Below, piece after piece: positions 1 through 6,605 of a stretch of DNA of 20,699 nt. Position 1 is the first letter of the stretch. Each line of letters starts with the position of its first letter. The stretch is from assembly GCA_945836565.1 (NCBI GenBank), contig CAMALN010000006.1, forward strand, positions 1 to 20,699, read 5' to 3'. The position numbers and the translations under genes were made by a program. The notes beneath the pieces were generated by a model, which did not search any database, had not been told where the DNA came from, and saw only the letters and a program-made list of their open reading frames with translations. This stretch comes from an uncultured Lachnospiraceae bacterium. Its GTDB lineage: Bacteria > Bacillota > Clostridia > Lachnospirales > Lachnospiraceae.

Positions 1-474
1 AATACGCTTCTTGCTTCCAAAGAATCACCTCTTCTTTTGATTATAGAGAAGCTTCAGGATCCGGGTAATCTGGGGACAATAATAAGAACCTCAGAGGGCG
101 CGGGTGTAACCGGAATTATACTAAGCAATGACTGCGTAGATATATATAATCCTAAGACGATCAGGTCTACGATGGGCTCTGTATTCAGACTTCCTATATA
201 TGTAGCTTCTGACCTAAGAGCTGATATAGACCGCATTAAGGCGCGCGGTGTCACAATATATGGAACACATCTGTCGGGTGGCGAATTCTATGGCTATGAT
301 TATACAAAGCCTTCGGCATTTTTAATTGGCAATGAGGGAAATGGATTATCCGAAGAGATAAGCAGTACTGCCGACCGACTTATCCGGATTCCTATGAAGG
401 GGAAGGTTGAATCGTTAAATGCCGCAACCTCGGCAGCAGTAGTATGCTATGAGGTATTAAGACAAAGATTATAG
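1..474 (+). CDS. TrmH/SpoU-family RNA 2'-O-methyltransferase (5' truncated)
   Basis: C-terminal catalytic part of a SPOUT-class methyltransferase that puts a methyl group from S-adenosylmethionine on a ribose 2'-OH of tRNA or rRNA. The frame is open from base 1, so the gene starts outside the window; the N-terminal substrate-binding part is missing from view. All three SpoU motifs are visible: motif 1 around PGNLGTIIRTSEGAG with the catalytic-type Asn and Arg, motif 2 FLIGNEGNGLS, and motif 3 IPMKGKVESLNAATSAAV near the C-terminus. These last two form the trefoil knot that binds the cofactor. An internal TTG at 37 could be mistaken for a start, but motif 1 begins right after it and coding sequence continues upstream. 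The gene ends at a bidirectional hairpin shared with the convergent PilZ gene. The exact RNA target cannot be told from this part. Confidence 0.93.
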   Translation, partial: NTLLASKESPLLLIIEKLQDPGNLGTIIRTSEGAGVTGIILSNDCVDIYNPKTIRSTMGSVFRLPIYVASDLRADIDRIKARGVTIYGTHLSGGEFYGYDYTKPSAFLIGNEGNGLSEEISSTADRLIRIPMKGKVESLNAATSAAVVCYEVLRQRL

Positions 475-481
475 GTAAAAT

Positions 482-513
482 AAAATGAGCCGTTTACTTC
501 CACGGCTCATTTT
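482..513. terminator. bidirectional intrinsic terminator
   Basis: Perfect 12-bp inverted repeat: AAAATGAGCCGT at 482-493 and ACGGCTCATTTT at 502-513, with an 8-base loop. The A-run on one side and T-run on the other let it work on both strands. It lies 7 bases after the methyltransferase stop and 19 bases after the PilZ stop on the other strand, so it serves both convergent genes. Confidence 0.9.
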
Positions 514-532
514 GATTGATAAGGAACTGATT

Positions 533-877
533 TTATATGTGGTTTGCGTATTCTTCAAAGATATGGTCATACATAGATGGAAGACCTATGAATTCGCATC
601 CGTATCTGTATCCGCTATCACCGATTTTTGTGCAGTAAAGTATCTTTACCACTGATAATATTATCTCGGCTGTGCCTTCAAACTCAAGTGTGGCATTGAA
701 ATAGTAATCTATAGGCAGCTTGCTTGCTGACATAAAACCTATTCCGGATTTTGATATGTCAAAAACCTCAATCTCAGCATCCAAGTTATCTATATTAACT
801 CCATCCTGCTTAAACAATTTTGACACCTCGAGAGTCAACTTTATAGGAAGTCTCTCGTGCTTTCTTTTGTCCTGCAT
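533..877 (-). CDS. PilZ-domain protein, probable c-di-GMP receptor
   Basis: Small single-domain PilZ protein of 114 aa. Both c-di-GMP contact motifs are present: RxxxR at residues 5-9 (RKHER) and [D/N]xSxxG at 40-45 (DISKSG). No membrane segment or second domain is seen, so it is probably a cytoplasmic adaptor that changes a partner when it binds c-di-GMP. The start is set at 877 because a GGAGGG ribosome binding site (885-890 on the complement) sits 7 bases before this ATG. The in-frame ATG five codons upstream overlaps that site and is unlikely to be used. It is transcribed alone; no convincing -35/-10 pair was found, only isolated TATAAT-like blocks. A GGDEF protein at 8604-10931 is a possible source of its ligand. 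The output target is unknown. Confidence 0.9.
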   Translation of the reverse strand: MQDKRKHERLPIKLTLEVSKLFKQDGVNIDNLDAEIEVFDISKSGIGFMSASKLPIDYYFNATLEFEGTAEIILSVVKILYCTKIGDSGYRYGCEFIGLPSMYDHIFEEYANHI

Positions 878-884
878 ACTGTAA

Positions 885-890
885 CCCTCC
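885..890 (-). promoter_or_regulatory. ribosome binding site that fixes the PilZ start
   Basis: GGAGGG on the minus strand, 7 bases from the ATG at 877. It lies inside the first codons of the alternative upstream start at 892, which argues against that start. Confidence 0.75.
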
Positions 891-973
891 ATTTACTTTA
901 TTATAATTTACGCAAAGTTTCATTAATTATATCAAAAACATATGTATAATGCTATAAAAAAATGACAAATCAT

Positions 974-1002
974 TTGACAAATATGCCTTAAAAAGTCATA
1001 AT
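974..1002 (+). promoter_or_regulatory. sigma-A type promoter of purB
   Basis: TTGACA (974-979) and CATAAT (997-1002) with an ideal 17-base spacer, 46 bases before the purB ATG. The -35 lies in the second copy of a direct repeat TGACAAAT (963-970 and 975-982). Confidence 0.8.
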
Positions 1003-1048
1003 CTAACCGATAAACATAATTACAACATTTAAAATAAGGAGAAAAGAT

Positions 1049-2503
1049 ATGAGCAATGATAAGTATGTAAGCCCGTTGTCAGAAAGATATGCCAGTAAGG
1101 AGATGCAGTATATCTTCTCGCCGGATATGAAATTCAAGACATGGAGAAAGCTTTGGATTGCACTTGCAGAGACTGAAAAGGAGTTAGGACTTAAGGATGC
1201 AGACGGTAATCCGAGAATAACTGATGAGCAGATAGAGGAGCTTAAGAGCCATGTAGATGATATAAATTATGAGGTGGCTAAGGAGAGAGAAAAGCTTGTA
1301 AGACATGATGTTATGAGCCATGTATATGCATACGGCCAGCAGTGTCCTAAGGCAGCAGGTATAATTCATCTCGGTGCTACAAGCTGTTATGTAGGCGATA
1401 ATACTGATGTCATCATTATGACAGAGGCATTAAAGCTTGTCAGAAAGAAGCTTATAAATGTTATAAATGAGCTTGCTGATTTTGCAGAGAAATATAAGGA
1501 TTTGCCTACCTTGGCATTTACTCATTTCCAGCCTGCACAGCCTACAACCGTAGGTAAGAGAGCTACTCTCTGGATGCAGGAATTACTCCTTGATTTAAAT
1601 GATATTGAATATATGATAAGTCAGCAGAAGCTTCTCGGTTCAAAGGGTACAACCGGTACTCAGGCAAGCTTCCTTGAGCTTTTCAACGGTGACCACGAGA
1701 CTATAAGAAAAATAGATGGTATGATAGCTAAGAAGATGGGCTTTGATGAGTGTTATCCTGTATCAGGACAGACATATTCACGTAAGGTTGATGCGAGAGT
1801 GTTAAACGTGCTTTCCGGTATAGCTATGAGTGCGCACAAGTTTTCAAATGATATAAGATTGCTTCAGCACCTGAAGGAAATCGAGGAGCCATTCGAGAAG
1901 AACCAGATTGGTTCATCTGCTATGGCATACAAGAGAAATCCTATGAGAAGCGAGAGAATAGCTTCTCTTGCAAATTATGTAATGGTTGACGCACTTAATC
2001 CTGCAATCGTTGCCGCAACCCAGTGGTTTGAGAGAACACTTGATGATTCGGCAAATAAGCGAATCTCTGTTCCGGAGGCATTCCTTGCGATAGATGGTAT
2101 ACTTGACCTTTATCTCAACGTTGTTGACGGCCTGGTTGTATATGACAAGGTTATCTATCAGAGATTCATGAAAGAGATTCCGTTCATGGCAACTGAGAAT
2201 ATAATGATGGATGCAGTTAAGCGTGGCGGAAACAGACAGGAGCTTCACGAGAAGATAAGAGAGTACTCTATGATGGCCGGTGAGCAGGTTAAGAAGTATG
2301 GAAATGAGAACAACCTTGTTGACCTTATAGCAGCTGATGAGGCATTTGGCATGAGCAAGGAAGAGATTACAGCTATACTTGAACCGAAGAACTTTGTGGG
2401 CAGGGCGCCTGAACAGACCGAAGAGTTCTTAACTGAGGTTATAAGACCTATACTTGATGCAAACAAGGATATACTTGGTGTTAAGGCTGAGATAAATGTA
2501 TAA
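1049..2503 (+). CDS. purB: adenylosuccinate lyase
   Basis: Fumarase/aspartase-superfamily enzyme that releases fumarate from SAICAR and from adenylosuccinate, so it acts in both the main purine pathway and the AMP branch. At 484 aa it belongs to the longer PurB type rather than the roughly 430-aa type of Bacillus. Seen in the sequence: an HLGATSCYVGDNTD block at 107-120, the THFQPAQPTTVGKR block with catalytic-type His159, and the flexible signature loop GSSAMAYKRNPMRSE at 288-302, where Ala replaces the Pro common at SSAMPYKRNP. Start ATG has AAGGAG at 1036-1041, 7 bases away. It has its own promoter, 10 kb from the purMND genes, and is followed after 36 bases by a HAD phosphatase likely on the same transcript. 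All residues expected for activity appear present. Confidence 0.97.
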   Translation: MSNDKYVSPLSERYASKEMQYIFSPDMKFKTWRKLWIALAETEKELGLKDADGNPRITDEQIEELKSHVDDINYEVAKEREKLVRHDVMSHVYAYGQQCPKAAGIIHLGATSCYVGDNTDVIIMTEALKLVRKKLINVINELADFAEKYKDLPTLAFTHFQPAQPTTVGKRATLWMQELLLDLNDIEYMISQQKLLGSKGTTGTQASFLELFNGDHETIRKIDGMIAKKMGFDECYPVSGQTYSRKVDARVLNVLSGIAMSAHKFSNDIRLLQHLKEIEEPFEKNQIGSSAMAYKRNPMRSERIASLANYVMVDALNPAIVAATQWFERTLDDSANKRISVPEAFLAIDGILDLYLNVVDGLVVYDKVIYQRFMKEIPFMATENIMMDAVKRGGNRQELHEKIREYSMMAGEQVKKYGNENNLVDLIAADEAFGMSKEEITAILEPKNFVGRAPEQTEEFLTEVIRPILDANKDILGVKAEINV

Positions 2504-2539
2504 ACTAAATCATAATATTACTACTGGAAGGTGAATTGT

Positions 2540-3184
2540 ATGAAATATAAGCTTCTTATATTTGATATGGATGGAACTATTTTGAATACTCTGGATGACC
2601 TTACTGATACGACAAATTATGCACTAATGCAGCATAAGCTTCCTACACACACGCTTGAAGAGGTTCGTATGATGGTGGGAAATGGTCTTGCCGTGCTTAT
2701 AGAGAAGGCAGTTCCTGAGGGTAGTGACCAGGTTCTCAAGGACAAGGTATTGGCGACCTATCTTTCATATTACAAGGAGCATTGCGCTGATAAGTCAAGA
2801 CCATATGAGGGCATATGTGAGATGATACAGAAGGCAAGAGATATGGGATATAAAACTGCCGTTGTATCAAATAAGACTGATGCGGCAGTTCAGTCTCTGT
2901 GCGAGGACTACTTTAAGGGCCTTTTTGATGCCTCCATAGGTGACAAAGAGGGAGTAAGGAGAAAACCTTATCCTGACGGTGTTGAAGCTGTACTTGAAAT
3001 GCTCAAGGTAGATAAAACTGATGCAGTATATATAGGAGACTCTGACGTGGATATTATGACAGCTAAGAATTCAGGTCTTGATTTGATAGGTGTAAGCTGG
3101 GGCTTTAGAGGAAGAGATTTCTTAAAAGAACACGGTGCACAGATAATTATCGACAGAGCAGAGCAAATATTTGACTTTATATAA
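2540..3184 (+). CDS. HAD-superfamily hydrolase, phosphoglycolate-phosphatase-like
   Basis: Haloacid-dehalogenase phosphatase of 214 aa with an alpha-helical cap, most like the Gph/PpaX group. Motif I DMDGT near residue 8 supplies the nucleophile and acid/base Asp, motif II is the SNKT Ser, the motif III Lys lies in RRKPYPDG, and motif IV is GDSDVDIMTA. The cap domain follows motif I, as in phosphoglycolate or pyrophosphate phosphatases. The ATG at 2540 is preferred: AAGGTG (2528-2533) sits 6 bases in front of it, and the in-frame GTG at 2531 overlaps that site. It follows purB by 36 bases and could remove a phosphorylated side product, but the natural substrate cannot be read from sequence. 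No clear terminator follows; the next gene may have its own promoter. Confidence 0.9.
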   Translation: MKYKLLIFDMDGTILNTLDDLTDTTNYALMQHKLPTHTLEEVRMMVGNGLAVLIEKAVPEGSDQVLKDKVLATYLSYYKEHCADKSRPYEGICEMIQKARDMGYKTAVVSNKTDAAVQSLCEDYFKGLFDASIGDKEGVRRKPYPDGVEAVLEMLKVDKTDAVYIGDSDVDIMTAKNSGLDLIGVSWGFRGRDFLKEHGAQIIIDRAEQIFDFI

Positions 3185-3194
3185 CAATTTCTAC

Positions 3195-3223
3195 TTTATC
3201 TAAATACTATTATCCTGTATAAT
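3195..3223 (+). promoter_or_regulatory. probable promoter of the 3256-8584 gene cluster
   Basis: Consensus -10 TATAAT at 3218-3223 with a weak -35-like TTTATC at 3195-3200 and a 17-base spacer, in the 71-base gap before the kinase-like gene. An imperfect inverted repeat (3204-3231) covers the -10. The poor -35 keeps confidence moderate. Confidence 0.5.
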
Positions 3224-3231
3224 AGAAGTAT
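3204..3231. repeat. imperfect inverted repeat over the -10 box
   Basis: CTATTAT at 3207-3213 and ATAATAG at 3219-3225 are perfect inverted copies with a 5-base centre. The match extends outward to ATAC (3204-3207) and GTAT (3228-3231) with a 3-base offset. It has no T-run, so it looks more like an operator than a terminator. Confidence 0.45.
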
Positions 3232-3255
3232 TCAGATGATAAGGAGGCGGTCAGT

Positions 3256-3810
3256 ATGATAATAACGATTTGCAGAGAATGTGGCTGTGATGCAGATGAT
3301 ATAGGAATCAAGCTTGGTCAGAGATTGAATATTCCTTGTTACAATCGTGCTAGTCTGCTTGAGCTTGCGAGAGAAAAGGGTATCTATGAGAAGTATCCTT
3401 ATTTCTTTTCGGAGATTCCGGCAGATGAGGTTGATACATTTACTACTGACCATAGAAAGGAACCAAGGCTTGCTATGTCGGCAGTTATATCCGGAGACTG
3501 TGTTGTAGTTGGCAGATGCGGTAATTATGCTCTTAAGGACAGAGAGGATATGGTAAGTGTATTCCTCACAGGAGACAAGGAGCTTAGAATTGCCAATATG
3601 GCAGCCAAAAGAGAGGTTTCCACAAAGAAGGCTAAGGATATTGTCGAGAGGACAGATAACAGGCGCAGGGAATATCAGAGATTTTATACCGGTGAAGACT
3701 GGGGTAAAGCAGGAAATTACGATATATGTCTTGATGTTATGAAGCTTGGCATTGACGGTACGATAGCTATGATTGAGAGCTATCTGCGTCAAAGAGATAT
3801 ATTGAAATAG
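3256..3810 (+). CDS. cytidylate-kinase-like family protein with altered P-loop
   Basis: Protein of 184 aa resembling the cytidylate-kinase-like family of Clostridia. Family hallmarks seen: the N-terminal beta strand IITICRE, the VVVGRCGNYAL block at 83-93, a basic lid-like stretch around 119-138 (KREVSTKKAKDIVERTDNRR), and FYTGEDWG at 143-150 followed by YDICLD. The phosphate-binding loop is unusual: where relatives have a G-S-G-G-type loop, this protein reads GCDADD at 10-15, so it lacks the small glycines and has acidic residues. It may be catalytically dead or bind something else. Start has AAGGAGG at 3241-3247. The next gene begins 15 bases downstream, and the run continues into cdaA-cdaR, suggesting a regulatory role there. 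True CMP kinase activity is doubtful. Confidence 0.75.
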   Translation: MIITICRECGCDADDIGIKLGQRLNIPCYNRASLLELAREKGIYEKYPYFFSEIPADEVDTFTTDHRKEPRLAMSAVISGDCVVVGRCGNYALKDREDMVSVFLTGDKELRIANMAAKREVSTKKAKDIVERTDNRRREYQRFYTGEDWGKAGNYDICLDVMKLGIDGTIAMIESYLRQRDILK

Positions 3811-3825
3811 TTACGAGGTGAAATT

Positions 3826-4719
3826 GTGTTAGATGAGAAAAAGATAAGACTGATGACGAGGCTTTCGATATTTGAGAAGCATGAAAAGCACAGAAGTCTT
3901 GTGTATAGTAAGTATTTTCAAAGTGATTATGTAAGATACAATGTACTGAAAACCGTTGTATCGGCGACGGTAGTATATTGGGCTACCATAGCATACTATG
4001 TGTTTGAAAATTTTGAAGATGTATTGGCAAAATTCAGTGAAGTAGATTATTTTGAGTTGATGTATAGTCTGCTTGGAAAGTATGTTTTGTTTTGCTTTAT
4101 ATATGCTGTTATAGCCACTCTGGTATACAACTTCAGATATAGCAGGGCAAAGGATGGATTGATACAGTACAATTCGGATTTGCGAGACCTTATAGAGCTT
4201 GAGGGCGGTCCTAAGCATCATGTGAAGCCGCGTGTTGTAAAGCGTGGAAAAGTGGTGGAGGATAGTACTGTAGATATGAAGCCTGGAAGTGATTCCAAGA
4301 CTGCCGGTTCAGACAGAGGCATGGCTGCACGAACCGCTGCACAGACTGCAGCAGGCGAACAGCGCGGACACATATCACGTGCAGAAATGGTTAAGCAGAT
4401 GCAGCTTGAACAGGATAAGGCAAAGCAGGATGAGATAAGACAGAATGCTGCCAGACTTGCTGAGCAGGCTAGACAGAAGGAACTTAGAGAGAGACAGGCG
4501 GCGGCTGACAGACAGAGGATACAGGAGAGAAGAAAGCAGCTGGAGAGAGAGCAGCTTGAGCGACTCAGGAGAGAACAGGCACAGAATATGTCAAGAGAAA
4601 ATCATACATATTCAAGAAGTAATCAAAATCCTATGGCCAGAAATAATGAAGGCAATATCAACAGACCTGTTAGACCTAATAGACCTACTAATGGAAACAA
4701 CGAAGGGAGAAATAGTTAA
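3826..4719 (+). CDS. uncharacterised two-TM membrane protein with long coiled coil
   Basis: I do not recognise this 297-aa protein. It has a basic cytoplasmic-looking N-terminus (1-38), two hydrophobic helices at about 41-61 and 80-103, and a linker. A strongly charged Gln/Arg/Glu/Lys-rich helix predicted to be a coiled coil follows at about 183-255. The Asn/Arg/Pro-rich disordered tail spans 259-297. A hairpin topology with both ends inside the cell is likely, which would put the coiled coil in the cytoplasm. The start is GTG, supported by GAGGTG (3815-3820) 5 bases upstream. It begins 15 bases after the kinase-like gene, and its stop codon touches the ATG of the next gene (taaATG), so the two are probably translationally coupled. 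Role unknown; a scaffold or oligomerising membrane protein is a guess. Confidence 0.75.
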   Translation: MLDEKKIRLMTRLSIFEKHEKHRSLVYSKYFQSDYVRYNVLKTVVSATVVYWATIAYYVFENFEDVLAKFSEVDYFELMYSLLGKYVLFCFIYAVIATLVYNFRYSRAKDGLIQYNSDLRDLIELEGGPKHHVKPRVVKRGKVVEDSTVDMKPGSDSKTAGSDRGMAARTAAQTAAGEQRGHISRAEMVKQMQLEQDKAKQDEIRQNAARLAEQARQKELRERQAAADRQRIQERRKQLEREQLERLRREQAQNMSRENHTYSRSNQNPMARNNEGNINRPVRPNRPTNGNNEGRNS

Positions 4720-5691
4720 ATGTCCGGATTATTAAATGTTAGAGATACGGTAAGGGACTTTTTAAGAAAATATGATGAGATAATAAGCCCGGCTTTCCGT
4801 TTTGTTGTAATATACATTATGTTTACGTATATTAATAAGCTTTATGGATATGATCCGCTTTTTGATAAGAGTGTTATGACAGTTCTTTTGTCTGTTATAT
4901 GTGCACTTGTTTCAGATAAGGTTACGGTTCTTATAACCGCTATGGTGCTTTTATTGAATGTCCTTGCAGTATCTAAAGAGCTTGCATTGCTTTTCTTTGT
5001 AATAATGCTTTTTATGTATTGTACATATGTGAGGTTATTCCCGGATTCTGCATGGATTCTTCTTTTGGTTCCTGTTCTTTACAGCATGAATCTCGTATAT
5101 GCAGTGCCAATGATTGTTATGATGTTTGCGGGTATGACAGGCGTTGTGCCTGTAGCCTTTGGCGGAGCTCTATATTTTATGTCACAGTACGTAAGAGAAA
5201 TAGCCGATATTATTAAAACATTGCCGAAGAATAATGATTTCAGGGCATATGAATATATGCTGGATGCATTTAAGGACAATAAACAGTTTTTAGTACAGAT
5301 TATTGTTTTTGCGGCAGCTATTATAATTGGTTATATTTTCTACTGTTTATCAATAAACTATTCGTGGTATATTGGAATAGGTGTATGTGCAGTTGTAAGT
5401 ATCATATTCTTCATGATATGCGGAGGCAAGCTTGAAGTCGAGGTAAATGGAGGAGAGGTATTCCTCGGAACCTTCCTCGGATTGGTTATCGCCCTATGCC
5501 TTCAGGTGGTGAAGAATGTAGTGGATTATTCACGAAAAGAAACTGTGCAGTTTGAGGATGATGAATATTATTATTATGTGCAGGCAATACCTAAGTATAA
5601 TAAGAAAACAGATAAAACACAAAAGACTGATGATACGCCGAATGCAGCTCAAAGAGTAAAAAAAGCCATGTCGGAGGAAAAAACGCAGTAG
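4720..5691 (+). CDS. uncharacterised polytopic membrane protein with tyrosine-rich tail
   Basis: Protein of 323 aa that I cannot assign to a named family. It has about eight or nine hydrophobic segments: roughly 25-40, 52-66, 67-84, 86-105, 111-130, 131-155, then after a soluble loop (156-188) 190-211, 214-235 and 246-264. The hydrophilic C-terminal tail holds a striking acidic-tyrosine block FEDDEYYYYV at 278-287, then a Lys/Thr/Asp-rich end. The loop at 158-188 is amphipathic and charged. The ATG directly follows the stop of the upstream gene, with AAGGGAG at 4703-4709. cdaA starts 26 bases downstream. No transporter or enzyme motif is seen. Its position suggests a partner or regulator of the c-di-AMP synthase complex; this is inference only. 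Confidence 0.75.
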   Translation: MSGLLNVRDTVRDFLRKYDEIISPAFRFVVIYIMFTYINKLYGYDPLFDKSVMTVLLSVICALVSDKVTVLITAMVLLLNVLAVSKELALLFFVIMLFMYCTYVRLFPDSAWILLLVPVLYSMNLVYAVPMIVMMFAGMTGVVPVAFGGALYFMSQYVREIADIIKTLPKNNDFRAYEYMLDAFKDNKQFLVQIIVFAAAIIIGYIFYCLSINYSWYIGIGVCAVVSIIFFMICGGKLEVEVNGGEVFLGTFLGLVIALCLQVVKNVVDYSRKETVQFEDDEYYYYVQAIPKYNKKTDKTQKTDDTPNAAQRVKKAMSEEKTQ

Positions 5692-5717
5692 GTGTAGCAG
5701 AGTAAGGATGTAATGGG

Positions 5718-6605
5718 GTGGAAATGTTGCGAAAGCTATGGACTGAATTTACAACAAATTTTGACTGGTTTTATATTCCCAAGATTACCTTGACGGATAT
5801 CTTGGAGATTATAATACTGTCATATTTTCTGTATAATGTTATTCTGTGGTTTAAAAGAACCAGAGCGTGGACATTGGTTAAGGGCATAATTGTAATAGTA
5901 GCTTTTGCCGGAGTTGCATTTTTGCTCAAATTGAACACTATATTATGGATTCTGAAGAATACAATAAGTGTAGGTATCCTGGCGGTGATTATACTGTTTC
6001 AGCCTGAGCTTAGACGTGCGCTTGAAGAATTGGGAAGAAAGAAGATATTGACAGACGTTCTTATTAGAGACGATAGTGAGAAAAAAGAACGAGTAAGTGA
6101 TCATACTATACAGGAGCTTGTAAGTGCGGCCACAACTATGGGAAAAAATAAGACGGGTGCATTGATTGTTATAGAACAGGAGGTTGCACTTGGAGAATAT
6201 GAGAGTACAGGTATCAACATAGATGCCAATATAACAAGCCAGTTACTTGTAAATATTTTTGAGAAGAATACACCATTACATGATGGCGCAGTGATTATTC
6301 GTAACAACAGAGTGGTTGCTGCAACCTGTTACCTTCCTCTTACAAGCAGAAGCGATATAGATAAGGATTTGGGTACCAGGCACAGAGCTGCTCTTGGTAT
6401 AAGTGAGGTATCTGACAGTATGACTCTTATTGTGTCTGAGGAAACAGGTGCTATATCTGTTGCTGTAGGAGGAGTCCTTCATACGAAGCTGGATCCTGAG
6501 CTACTTAGAAAACAGCTTGGAAGCCTGAGAGAGAGCAATAAGGCTCAGACAAAACGTATTTCTAAGAGAAGAGGAGGTAGAAAGCATGAAGAAAAAAATG
6601 CTTAA
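5718..6605 (+). CDS. cdaA: diadenylate cyclase CdaA (c-di-AMP synthase)
   Basis: Membrane-bound enzyme that joins two ATP into cyclic di-AMP, which controls potassium and osmolyte transport and wall homeostasis in Firmicutes. Three N-terminal membrane helices are seen at about 26-44, 53-71 and 76-95, then a DAC (DisA_N) domain. Both catalytic motifs are intact: DGA at 189-191 (in TPLHDGAVI) and RHR at 221-223 (in GTRHRAALG). The length of 295 aa is usual for CdaA. The start is uncertain: GTG at 5718 has AAGGATG 8 bases away, while the in-frame ATG at 5724 has only a too-close GGGGTGG; the difference is two residues. The end overlaps cdaR by 20 bases. Three uncharacterised genes precede it in the same orientation. 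Confidence 0.96.
   Translation: MEMLRKLWTEFTTNFDWFYIPKITLTDILEIIILSYFLYNVILWFKRTRAWTLVKGIIVIVAFAGVAFLLKLNTILWILKNTISVGILAVIILFQPELRRALEELGRKKILTDVLIRDDSEKKERVSDHTIQELVSAATTMGKNKTGALIVIEQEVALGEYESTGINIDANITSQLLVNIFEKNTPLHDGAVIIRNNRVVAATCYLPLTSRSDIDKDLGTRHRAALGISEVSDSMTLIVSEETGAISVAVGGVLHTKLDPELLRKQLGSLRESNKAQTKRISKRRGGRKHEEKNA

Noticed and set aside
3232..3792. Minus-strand open frame of 186 codons opposite the kinase-like gene
   Set aside because: No recognisable motifs and the opposite strand has a good ribosome site and family motifs.
4383..4590. Arg/Gln/Glu-rich stretch as tandem DNA repeats
   Set aside because: The bases do not repeat with a fixed period; the pattern is at the protein level, as in a coiled coil.
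4445..4735. Second forward frame over the Arg/Gln-rich part of the 297-aa gene
   Set aside because: It is a byproduct of the repetitive charged codons; no ribosome site and it crosses into the next gene.
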